Origin: JBKDZP01 sp047971315
GTDB lineage: Bacteria; Bacillota_I; Bacilli_A; RF39; UBA660
DNA length: 64,000 nt
Assembly (NCBI GenBank): GCA_047971315.1
Contig: JBKDZP010000007.1
Coordinates: forward strand, 11,714 to 75,713
Direction of reading: 5' to 3'
Part shown: positions 25,146 through 33,205 of the stretch, one piece after another
Layout of the letters: each line of letters begins with the position of its first letter
How positions within the stretch are numbered: the stretch's first letter is position 1
Notes under the pieces: generated by a model
Database searches by the model: none
What the model saw: only the letters and a program-made list of their open reading frames with translations
Told to the model about the DNA's origin: nothing
Translations under genes and position numbers: made by a program

Positions 25146-25159
25146 ATGGTGGAGAAGTT

Positions 25160-26254
25160 ATGAATAAAAAAGATTATTACGAAGTGCTTGGAGTTAGCAA
25201 AACAGCAACTGATTCTGAAATTAAAAGTGCATTTCGTGGTTTAGCAAAAAAATATCATCCCGATGTTTCAAAAGAATCTGATGCGGATGCAAAATTTAAA
25301 GAAGCTCAAGAAGCGTATGCTATTTTATCAGATGAATCAAAAAGAAAACAATATGATCAATTTGGGCATTCCGCTTTCAATAACAACGGTGGTGGTGGCA
25401 ATGGTGGTTATGATTTTTCAGGATTTGATTTTTCTGATATATTTGGTGATATATTTGGAAATGGTTTTGGTGGCTTTGGTTTTGGAGGTTCAAGTAATCG
25501 TTCAAGAAAAGGTAGTGATTCATTAATTAGAATGAATCTAACTTTTGAAGAAGCGATATTTGGATGTACTAAAACTATTGAAATAAATGATAGTAAAACT
25601 TGTTCTGATTGTCATGGCGAAGGTGGCTTTGGTAGTAAAACATGTCCTGATTGTCATGGGACAGGGCAAATTAATACTACTATTTTAGGTGCCTTTGTTA
25701 CTCGTAGTACTTGCCCAAAATGTGCTGGAAAAGGAAAAACATTTGAAAGTAAATGTTCAAAATGTAGAGGAACAGGTAAAACTAATGAAAGAAAAACTAA
25801 AGAAGTAAAAGTACCAGCTGGTGTAGATACAGGAAATAGACTAAGAATATCAGGAGCTGGAGAAGCTGGTCCAAATGGTGGACCAAATGGAGATGTTTAT
25901 ATTGAATTTAGAGTAAATGAACATCCAATATTTAAAAGAGAAGAAAATGATATTTACTTAATTCTGCCAATTACAATTACAGATGCAGTATTAGGAACAA
26001 AAAAAGATGTACCTACAATTGATGGAATTGTTAAATTAGCAATACCAGCTGGTAGTAAAACAAACGATAAACATCGTTTAAAAGGAAAAGGTACAACTGA
26101 TGTTCAAAATGGAAGAAAAGGAGATATGTATGTTATATTAGACATCCATATTCCTAAAAAAATATCAAAAGAACAAAAAAAATTGTTTGAACAATTAGAT
26201 AAAACTAATTTAGAAGATAGCAGTGATTTTGAAAAAATAAACAAATATTTATAG
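25160..26254 (+). CDS. dnaJ: Chaperone protein DnaJ (Hsp40)
   Basis: A 364-residue type I J-protein that stimulates DnaK. J domain with HPD at residues 33-35, a Gly/Phe-rich linker (about 78-112), four zinc-finger repeats (CSDCHGEG, CPDCHGTG, CPKCAGKG, CSKCRGTG at residues about 145-205), and two C-terminal beta domains. The start follows GGTGGAG, with 14 bases after pepF. Last gene of the heat-shock operon, ended by a clear terminator. Confidence 0.97.
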   Translation: MNKKDYYEVLGVSKTATDSEIKSAFRGLAKKYHPDVSKESDADAKFKEAQEAYAILSDESKRKQYDQFGHSAFNNNGGGGNGGYDFSGFDFSDIFGDIFGNGFGGFGFGGSSNRSRKGSDSLIRMNLTFEEAIFGCTKTIEINDSKTCSDCHGEGGFGSKTCPDCHGTGQINTTILGAFVTRSTCPKCAGKGKTFESKCSKCRGTGKTNERKTKEVKVPAGVDTGNRLRISGAGEAGPNGGPNGDVYIEFRVNEHPIFKREENDIYLILPITITDAVLGTKKDVPTIDGIVKLAIPAGSKTNDKHRLKGKGTTDVQNGRKGDMYVILDIHIPKKISKEQKKLFEQLDKTNLEDSSDFEKINKYL

Positions 26255-26276
26255 AACATAGAAATATGTTCTTTTT
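26254..26276 (+). terminator. dnaJ terminator
   Basis: Perfect 7-bp stem (26254-26260 with 26265-26271), GAAA loop, T5. Confidence 0.8.
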
Positions 26277-26419
26277 ATGACTAAAAAAAGATTATATATC
26301 CAATTAGTAATATATCTAAATGTGAAAAATTAAAAGCTTAAATAATTGATGAATTAGGAATAACTAATATAGAGCAGTTAAATATAATCAATCCTAAAAT
26401 AAAAGAAAAAAAGTATTGA
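26277..26419 (+). pseudogene. Decayed small gene fragment after dnaJ
   Basis: An ATG at 26277 opens MTKKRLYI, but the frame soon stops. A second frame continues with protein-like sequence (ISNISKCEKLKA, then after a TAA IIDELGITNIEQLNIINPK) to a TGA at 26417-26419. One frameshift and one nonsense codon would join them. The family is unrecognised, and codon use is like the neighbours. It may instead be random AT-rich sequence. Confidence 0.4.
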
Positions 26420-26461
26420 TAAAATAAAAAATTATGTTATAATTGTTGTACTGTTGTACAA
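26416..26461 (+). promoter_or_regulatory. Promoter with tandem operator-like repeat before the decayed gene
   Basis: TTGATA 26416-26421, 16-base spacer, TATAAT 26438-26443, then two exact tandem copies of TGTTGTAC (26444-26459); the second copy extends into the palindrome TTGTACAA (26454-26461). The repeat lies at the expected transcription start, as a repressor site would. Confidence 0.5.
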
Positions 26462-26499
26462 ACAGATTTTAGAATTATGTTGAAGGAATTATGAAAGAA

Positions 26500-27183
26500 A
26501 AAAAACCAAAAATTAATGGAAATATATGCAAATGTTTGTATATTAGCACAAGCATATGAAATTCATGATGAAATTTCATATGATATTATAATAAATAATA
26601 TTTAACAAGCAATTCCAAATATTACAAAAGAAAATTTGGTAAATTTAAGTATACTTAATAATATTTTTTATAAAGAATGGAGTTTAAGTAAGTTTTTAGA
26701 CACATTGAAATTAAATGAAAAAAAACTAAGTTATATTTAAGAGATTTTGAAAATGAAGCTTTAAATTCCAATTTAGGAAAATTAACTTTATATTGTGCGG
26801 ATGTACTTTATAAAAATGAACGAATAAATTGTTATAGTAAATATTTAATTATGCAAGCAAAAGATGGAAAATCAGATGAATTAGTTGAAGCACTACAAGC
26901 AGTACACAATCATAACGTATTTGAAGATGATTTTGGACGAACTTTTACAGATTCTCAAATATCACAACTGGTTATTGAATTCGTCAAAAATGATAACATA
27001 GATGAGTCTTCTACAAATTTAGCTAATATTGTAGATAAAGCACCTATATTTACTACCTTTGATTCTAATTTATCTGAAATGATGTATTATTGTAATATGG
27101 ATTTTAAGGATAAAAATACTAAAATGTGTGTACACAATACACATAAAATTTTAGCAAAAACAAAGAAGAAAAGCACTAATTGA
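26500..27183 (+). pseudogene. Degraded gene of unknown family
   Basis: A protein-like frame runs from about 26500 (LMEIYANVCILAQAYEIHDE) through a TAA at 26602-26604, continues (QAIPNITKENLVNLSILNN) to a TAA near 26739, then shifts by one base and reads on (LRDFENEALNSNLGKLTLYC) into the intact 110-codon stretch 26851-27183. At least one nonsense codon and one frameshift are therefore needed to rebuild a single protein of about 230 residues. The intact tail is hydrophilic and helical with several His and Cys; I do not recognise it. It has its own promoter and terminator, so the loss seems recent. An assembly error is possible but would need two independent mistakes. Confidence 0.5.
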
Positions 27184-27216
27184 CAAAGTAATGAATTCAG
27201 ACAAATAATAAAATAT

Positions 27217-27250
27217 AAAATCTCACCGGAAAAAGTGAGATTTTATGTAG
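27217..27250 (+). terminator. Terminator after the decayed gene
   Basis: Perfect 10-bp stem (27217-27226 with 27235-27244), 8-base loop, short T run. Confidence 0.7.
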
Positions 27251-27322
27251 ATTATTTTTAATTATAGACAAACTTTAATATATATGCTAAAATAAAACAT
27301 ATTTAAAAATGAGGTGAATTAC

Positions 27323-28744
27323 ATGCAACTACCTAACATGATAGAAGCTAAAAAAAGACAAAATAAAGATGTGATAATAAAAACAAATGAATATATTGTA
27401 AAAGAAAACTTAAAAGATATAGGAAAAGGAAAAAAATATTTTGTTAAAACATATGGATGCCAAATGAATGAACATGATACTGAAAATATAAAAGCAATAT
27501 TACAAGATATGGGATATACTGGAACAGATATTATGGAAGAATCTGATTTGATTTTGTTAAATACTTGTGCAATAAGAGAAAATGCTCATGATAAAGTATT
27601 TGGAATGATAGGTAGAATAAAACACTTAAAAGAATCAAAACCTCATATCATAGCAGGTGTTTGTGGATGTATGGCACAAGAAGAAGTAGTAGTTAATGAA
27701 ATATTAAATAAATATAAATGGTTAGATATAGTATTTGGTACTCATAATATTCATAATTTACCAAATATATTATGGAACTCAATTACAAAAAAAGAACTAG
27801 AAATAGAAGTATTTAGTACTGAAGGAGATATTATAGAAAATATTCCAGTAAAAAGGGATAGTAAATATAAAGCTTGGATAAATATAATGTATGGATGTGA
27901 TAAGTTTTGTACATATTGTATAGTTCCGTATACTAGAGGAAAACAAAGAAGTAGAACAAGCGATTATATAATAAATGAAGTAAAACAATTAGCAAAAGAT
28001 GGGTATAAAGAAGTTACACTACTTGGTCAAAATGTTAATGCTTATGGTAAAGATTTACAATTAAATTACGGTATGGAAAATTTACTTCAAGATGTTGCAA
28101 ATACAGGTATTGATAGAATTAGGTTTGTTACAAGTCATCCTTGGGATTTTTCAGATAAGATGATAGAAGTAATGAAAAAAAATACTAATATTATGCCGTA
28201 TATACACTTGCCACTTCAAAGTGGATCTAATTCAATATTAAAATTAATGGGAAGAAGATACACAAAAGAATTATATTTAAAATTATATAATAAGTTAAAA
28301 CAAGAAATTCCAAACTGTTCAATAACAACAGACATTATTGTTGGATTTCCAAATGAAACTGAACAAGATTTTAAAGATACACTAGATGTAGTAGATGAAT
28401 GTAAATTTGATTCAGCATTCACATTCCTATTTTCACCAAGAGTTGGAACACCTGCTGCTAAAATGGAAGATAATGTATCATTAGAAATAAAAAATAAAAG
28501 ACTACAAGAATTAAATAAAAAAATTAATGAATATGCTAGAATTGCCAATGAAAAATATCAAGATGAAATAGTTAAGGTTTTAATAGAAGATGTAAGTGAG
28601 AAAAACAATAATATGTTAGTTGGATTTACAGAAACTATGAAACTAGTTAATGTAGAAGCCAACAAGGAAAACATTGGTAACATTGTTAATGTAAAAATAA
28701 ATAATGTAAAAACTTGGAGCATGGATGGAAAAATTGTAGAATAA
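27323..28744 (+). CDS. miaB: tRNA-2-methylthio-N6-dimethylallyladenosine synthase MiaB
   Basis: A 473-residue radical-SAM methylthiotransferase that converts i6A37 to ms2i6A37 in tRNA. N-terminal UPF0004 domain with cluster cysteines (TYGCQMNEHD; LNTCAIRENA; GVCGCMAQEE), radical-SAM motif YGCDKFCTYCIVPYTRG near residue 195, and a C-terminal TRAM domain. ATG 27323 follows GAGGTG; the in-frame GTG at 27314 is part of that site. It needs two 4Fe-4S clusters and so depends on the suf genes. Confidence 0.96.
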   Translation: MQLPNMIEAKKRQNKDVIIKTNEYIVKENLKDIGKGKKYFVKTYGCQMNEHDTENIKAILQDMGYTGTDIMEESDLILLNTCAIRENAHDKVFGMIGRIKHLKESKPHIIAGVCGCMAQEEVVVNEILNKYKWLDIVFGTHNIHNLPNILWNSITKKELEIEVFSTEGDIIENIPVKRDSKYKAWINIMYGCDKFCTYCIVPYTRGKQRSRTSDYIINEVKQLAKDGYKEVTLLGQNVNAYGKDLQLNYGMENLLQDVANTGIDRIRFVTSHPWDFSDKMIEVMKKNTNIMPYIHLPLQSGSNSILKLMGRRYTKELYLKLYNKLKQEIPNCSITTDIIVGFPNETEQDFKDTLDVVDECKFDSAFTFLFSPRVGTPAAKMEDNVSLEIKNKRLQELNKKINEYARIANEKYQDEIVKVLIEDVSEKNNNMLVGFTETMKLVNVEANKENIGNIVNVKINNVKTWSMDGKIVE

Positions 28745-28779
28745 AAAAATTATAAAATAATTAAAAGGAAGTATGAAGT

Positions 28780-29268
28780 ATGAAAAAAAATGTGAATGAA
28801 AATAAAGTAATAATAGTTGATGCAGGCATATTAATGCCTTATGAATTAGAAATATTAGATGATTTAAGTACAATTGATTATAATCAAATAACTGAAAATC
28901 TTATTGAATTTTATAAAAACTATAAAGTATTAAACAAAGCTGGAATCTATTTTTTAGGAACCAAAGAAGAAAGAAATAATTTTGATAAAGGATTATCTTA
29001 TTTTTCAAAAAAAATAAATAAATTTACTAATATAGATAACTTAGGAGATAGTTTAGAAATTAAAATAATAAATGCAATAGAGTTAATATCAAAAAAAGAA
29101 GAAATTAATGATATATCAAATATTATTTATATAAGTAACAAAGAAGATAGAATATGTGTAGCTAATAATATTGGTGTTACAACATTATACAACACTGGAT
29201 ATGAAAATTTAGTTAATCCTGAAAATGAACATTCAAAAGTAAAAATCTTAGAAGGATTTTATTATTAA
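28780..29268 (+). CDS. Hypothetical protein between miaB and mutL
   Basis: A 162-residue soluble protein that I do not recognise. It starts with a beta-strand-like KVIIVDAGILMPYE and contains a second strand-like GIYFLGTKEERN and a third IIYISNKEDRICVANNIGV, the alternation expected of a Rossmann-like or HAD/DHH-type fold, but without a full catalytic motif. It occupies the place where Firmicutes usually have mutS. AAAGGAAG lies upstream, and a strong terminator follows. Confidence 0.65.
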   Translation: MKKNVNENKVIIVDAGILMPYELEILDDLSTIDYNQITENLIEFYKNYKVLNKAGIYFLGTKEERNNFDKGLSYFSKKINKFTNIDNLGDSLEIKIINAIELISKKEEINDISNIIYISNKEDRICVANNIGVTTLYNTGYENLVNPENEHSKVKILEGFYY

Positions 29269-29269
29269 G

Positions 29270-29290
29270 AAACACTAATTAGTGTTTTTT
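29270..29290 (+). terminator. Terminator before mutL
   Basis: Perfect 7-bp stem (29270-29276 with 29281-29287), AATT loop, T run. Confidence 0.8.
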
Positions 29291-29332
29291 TCTATAATTT
29301 TTGTTATAATTAAATTAGAAAAAGGTGGTAAA

Positions 29333-31108
29333 ATGTCAAAAATAAAAGTAATGGACGAATTACTAGCAAATAAAATAGCAGCTGGAGAAGTAGTAGAAAG
29401 ATGTGCAAGTGTAGTTAAAGAATTAGTTGAAAATAGTATTGATGCAGCTTCAAGTGAGATTACAATTGATTTAATAGAAGCAGGAACAACTCAAATAAAA
29501 GTAATAGATAATGGAAATGGTATGGATAGAGAAGATGCAGTACTTGCTTTTGAACGTCATGCTACAAGTAAATTAAAAACAGAATTTGATTTATTTCATA
29601 TTCATACTCTAGGTTTTAGAGGTGAAGCCTTAGCTAGTATTGCAAGTGTAAGTCAAATTGAATTACAAACATGCAGTGAGGCTATAGGAACATTAGTAAA
29701 AATAGAAGGTGGTATTTTAAAAGAAGTAAATGATGCTCAATCAAGAAAAGGAACATCAATTACAATAAGCAATCTTTTTTATAATACTCCAGCTAGACTA
29801 AAACATATGAAAAGTTTATATACTGAACTTGCGAGTATAACAGATTATGTAAATAAAATATCCTTATCACACCCTAATATCAGATTTATACTTACAAATA
29901 ATAATACAATTTTACTTAATACCGATGGAAGTAATCAATTATTAAAAACTATAAAATCAATATTTGGAATAGAAGTAGCAAAAAAAATGATTGAAGTAGA
30001 AGCAAATGATGATGATTATAATATAAAAGGATATATATCACTACCAGAAGTACATAGATCAAACAGGAATAATCTTATTATTTTAGTAAACGGAAGAGTA
30101 GTAAGAAATGCTGAAGTAAATAGAATAATAAACGATAGTTATCACTCTTATAAACCAGATAATCGCTTTCCTATTATTGTATTAAATATTGAAGTTGATT
30201 CAAGTTTAATTGATGTAAATATTCATCCTACAAAAATGGATATTAAATTTTCCAAAATAGATGGATTACTAATTTTAATTGAAAAAATGATTAAAACTAA
30301 ATTAAAAAATATTAATTTAATTCCAAAAATAGAAATACCAGTAATTAGTACAAATATAGAAAAAGAAAAATATGAAGAACAAATTTTAAATTTTGATGAA
30401 ATAAAAGAAGAAGTCCCAATCTACACAAAATATAATAATGAAGAAATTGATTTTGTTTTAGAAACTAAAGGGACAATAGAACAACTTTTCAATTTTGAAA
30501 AACATAAAACTGAAAGCTCAAATATGCCACAAATGTATCCAATTGGATTAGTCCATGGTACATATATAATTTGTCAAAATGAATTAGGAATGTATTTAGT
30601 AGATCAACATGCAGCTAAAGAACGTATTAATTATGAGTTTTATAAAACTAAATTAGGAAATCCTAATAATTCAAGTATTAAATTATTAATACCTTTAGTA
30701 ATTGAATTATCTAATAAGGAATTCATTATTATGAAAGAAAAAATGACCTCTTTAAAAAAATTAAACTTTGAAGTTGAGGAATTTGGTGTAAATTCAATTG
30801 TTATAAAATCCCATCCAACATGGTTACCTAAAGATTTTGAAGAAAAAGCTATTAATAAAATAGTTGAATCAATTATAAATTTCGATACTGACTTTAGTAT
30901 TGAAAAGTTTAATGAAAATATAGCAACTATGATGAGTTGTAAACTTGCAATAAAGGCAAATCAGAACATTACAATTGAAGAAATGACCCATTTAATTAAT
31001 GAATTAAGAACTTGTCAAAATCCATTCAATTGTCCTCATGGTAGACCAACAATAATCTTTTATTCTAAACTTGATTTAGAAAAATTATTTAAACGAAGTG
31101 GTTTTTAA
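29333..31108 (+). CDS. mutL: DNA mismatch repair protein MutL (endonuclease type)
   Basis: A 591-residue GHKL ATPase. N-terminal motifs: IAAGEVVERCASVVKELVEN, DNGNGMDREDAVLAFERHAT and LGFRGEALASIASV; the C-terminal dimerisation domain holds the metal-dependent nicking motif DQHAAKERINYE (DQHA-x2-E-x4-E) and the zinc-site CPHGRP. So this is the self-nicking MutL of bacteria without MutH. Start at ATG 29333 after AAAGGTGG; the longer frame lies in the preceding terminator. mutS is not adjacent. Confidence 0.96.
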   Translation: MSKIKVMDELLANKIAAGEVVERCASVVKELVENSIDAASSEITIDLIEAGTTQIKVIDNGNGMDREDAVLAFERHATSKLKTEFDLFHIHTLGFRGEALASIASVSQIELQTCSEAIGTLVKIEGGILKEVNDAQSRKGTSITISNLFYNTPARLKHMKSLYTELASITDYVNKISLSHPNIRFILTNNNTILLNTDGSNQLLKTIKSIFGIEVAKKMIEVEANDDDYNIKGYISLPEVHRSNRNNLIILVNGRVVRNAEVNRIINDSYHSYKPDNRFPIIVLNIEVDSSLIDVNIHPTKMDIKFSKIDGLLILIEKMIKTKLKNINLIPKIEIPVISTNIEKEKYEEQILNFDEIKEEVPIYTKYNNEEIDFVLETKGTIEQLFNFEKHKTESSNMPQMYPIGLVHGTYIICQNELGMYLVDQHAAKERINYEFYKTKLGNPNNSSIKLLIPLVIELSNKEFIIMKEKMTSLKKLNFEVEEFGVNSIVIKSHPTWLPKDFEEKAINKIVESIINFDTDFSIEKFNENIATMMSCKLAIKANQNITIEEMTHLINELRTCQNPFNCPHGRPTIIFYSKLDLEKLFKRSGF

Positions 31109-31194
31109 ATCATTTTTTTAAATTTATTATTTTTTCACATTAATTTCACTTTAAAATTTTATAATTTAAACATACTAAAAAAGGAGATGAAATT

Positions 31195-32391
31195 ATGAAA
31201 TGTCCAAAATGTGAATGGAATGGAACAAAAAAAGATATCTACTGCGAAAAATGTGGTAAAAAATTAGTTAAAACATCAAAGACATTAGGTAAAAAAGTAA
31301 AAGAAAAAATATCAACAATTCCTACAAATAAAAAAAGAAAATTTATTATATTATGTATTTGTATATTTGTAATTATAGGAATATTAGAATTATTTGCATA
31401 TTTTAATAGTCCAAAATTTATTGCTACAAAATATTTTAAAGCATTAATAGCAAATGATACAAAAGAAATATATGAATACCTAGAAACTAGTGCATCAACA
31501 TTTGTAACTGAAAACTTACTTACTGAAAAAATAGAAACTCTTGGAGCTGTATCTAGTTATTCTGTAAATAATATTCAACAATCTAATAATAGTGCAATTG
31601 TAACTTTTGTCTATACATTAGAAAATAGTAGTAGAGAATATGTCGCAACTGTTAGTTTAACTAAATCAAGTAAAAATCACTATTTAATTTTTGATAATTG
31701 GACAATAAATAGTGGAAAATTAGTAGAAAATATTAATATTAAATTACCAAAAAATTCAAAAGTAACGATAGATTCAATATCATTAGATAATTATTTAAGT
31801 TCTAAATATTCAAATGATTACTATGATGTTTATGTAATACCTACAATGATAAAGGGGGATTATAAAATACAAATTACTCTTGAAAGTGGAATAGTTAGTG
31901 AAGATAATATAAGTATTGAATCAAATACAACATATACGCTAGGTAACATTACACTAGATGATAATTTAGAAGAATCATTATCATCAAAAGTTATAAATTC
32001 ATTAAATAATTTATATATAGCTGCTTTAAATAGCAAAAATTTTAGTGAAATTTCAAGTGAATATTTTTATGAAAATAGTAATTTAGATGATTTAGAAAGC
32101 AGTTATAAATCATTAAAAAAACATATAACTAATTCAATGGTAGATTTAAAATCAATTAATTTTACAAATGCAGATATTGAATCAGTAATATTAAACAATA
32201 CAGGAAAATTACAAATAGTTTTAACAGTTACTTATAACTATACTTCATCATATACAAATGATTCTGAAACTATTGAATATAGTGGAAATGATATAGATAC
32301 AAAAGTTGTAGTTTTATTTGATTATAGTAATGAAGAGTATCAAATTTATGATTATAGCAGTTTATATGTTAGTTATCCAGTTAAAAAATAA
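31195..32391 (+). CDS. Zinc-ribbon membrane protein with TcaA-like extracellular domains
   Basis: A 398-residue protein with an N-terminal zinc ribbon (CPKC at 3-6, CEKCGKK at 18-24), a basic linker, one membrane helix (about 50-70), and a long extracytoplasmic part that begins SPKFIATKYFKALIANDTKE, as in staphylococcal TcaA and Bacillus YvbJ. Ser, Thr and Asn are abundant outside. These proteins affect envelope stress and glycopeptide response in staphylococci; here a general envelope role is inferred. Start has AAAGGAGATG. Confidence 0.75.
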   Translation: MKCPKCEWNGTKKDIYCEKCGKKLVKTSKTLGKKVKEKISTIPTNKKRKFIILCICIFVIIGILELFAYFNSPKFIATKYFKALIANDTKEIYEYLETSASTFVTENLLTEKIETLGAVSSYSVNNIQQSNNSAIVTFVYTLENSSREYVATVSLTKSSKNHYLIFDNWTINSGKLVENINIKLPKNSKVTIDSISLDNYLSSKYSNDYYDVYVIPTMIKGDYKIQITLESGIVSEDNISIESNTTYTLGNITLDDNLEESLSSKVINSLNNLYIAALNSKNFSEISSEYFYENSNLDDLESSYKSLKKHITNSMVDLKSINFTNADIESVILNNTGKLQIVLTVTYNYTSSYTNDSETIEYSGNDIDTKVVVLFDYSNEEYQIYDYSSLYVSYPVKK

Positions 32392-32443
32392 TTTAATTTT
32401 ATAAAAATTCAATAAAATATTTAATAAATTAAAGGAGGAATAT

Positions 32444-33127
32444 ATGAAAAAATATTGTACAAATTGTGGTGAAGAAATAAATAAAGAAATTTGTGATTGC
32501 AAAAAAAATATAGAAGAAAATAATAAAAATACAGTATTAAATTATGTATCTACATCTATTAATTCAATATTTGAAATGATTAAAAGACCAACTAAAACAA
32601 TGAAAAACTTTGTAAATGATAAAAATTATTCTTTAGGATTAATAATAATATCAATATATTCAATAATAAATGGATTATTACTTTTAATAATTTCAAATAA
32701 AATATGTAATGCTTATAGACCATTTTTTAGAAGAAATTATTATATGTATTCAAATGATTTATCTAAATATTCAATTTGTTTAATATTATTAACATTTGTA
32801 GCAGTCATATTATTCGCATGTCTTTTATACTTTATTTTAAAAAAATTATTTAATTATAAAGTTTCATTTAAAAATACTTTATCATTAGTCGCAATTTCTT
32901 CAAGTTTTGATATAATAGGTGGAGTAGTAAGTATTATATTAGTTTCTATTTCTATGCCATTAGTAATTTTTTTGATGATAATCACAAAAATATTATTTTT
33001 AATAAATGTATATGATGGTATGGATAACTTAAAAGAAGAAATTAATAAAGATACCAAAGGATATATTATAGTATCTACATTTATATTTGAAATTTTAGTA
33101 TTCTTAGTATTTTCATTATTTATATAG
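32444..33127 (+). CDS. Zinc-ribbon multi-pass membrane protein
   Basis: A 227-residue protein starting with a zinc ribbon (CTNCGEEI, then CDCKK) followed by five hydrophobic segments (about residues 62-82, 105-132, 145-165, 165-188, 205-227). The helical block resembles Yip1/YckC-like membrane domains, without a clear family assignment. It follows the other zinc-ribbon membrane protein by 52 bases, so both probably work in one envelope process. AAAGGAGG precedes the start. Confidence 0.7.
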   Translation: MKKYCTNCGEEINKEICDCKKNIEENNKNTVLNYVSTSINSIFEMIKRPTKTMKNFVNDKNYSLGLIIISIYSIINGLLLLIISNKICNAYRPFFRRNYYMYSNDLSKYSICLILLTFVAVILFACLLYFILKKLFNYKVSFKNTLSLVAISSSFDIIGGVVSIILVSISMPLVIFLMIITKILFLINVYDGMDNLKEEINKDTKGYIIVSTFIFEILVFLVFSLFI

Positions 33128-33133
33128 TACATA

Positions 33134-33162
33134 TAGACTAATTCATTTATTTTTGATATAAT
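33134..33162 (+). promoter_or_regulatory. Sigma-A promoter of the RNase J-like gene
   Basis: TAGACT 33134-33139, 17-base spacer, extended TGATATAAT with TATAAT at 33157-33162. The ATG at 33161 is part of this -10, so the start codon must be downstream. Confidence 0.7.
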
Positions 33163-33205
33163 GATTTTAGTCTTTTATTATGTAAAAAAGAAAGGAGAAA
33201 AGAAA

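Noticed and set aside
26851..27183. Stand-alone 110-residue gene
   Set aside because: No ribosome site at its first ATG, and the frame continues upstream with protein-like sequence broken by a shift and stops, so it is treated as the tail of a pseudogene.
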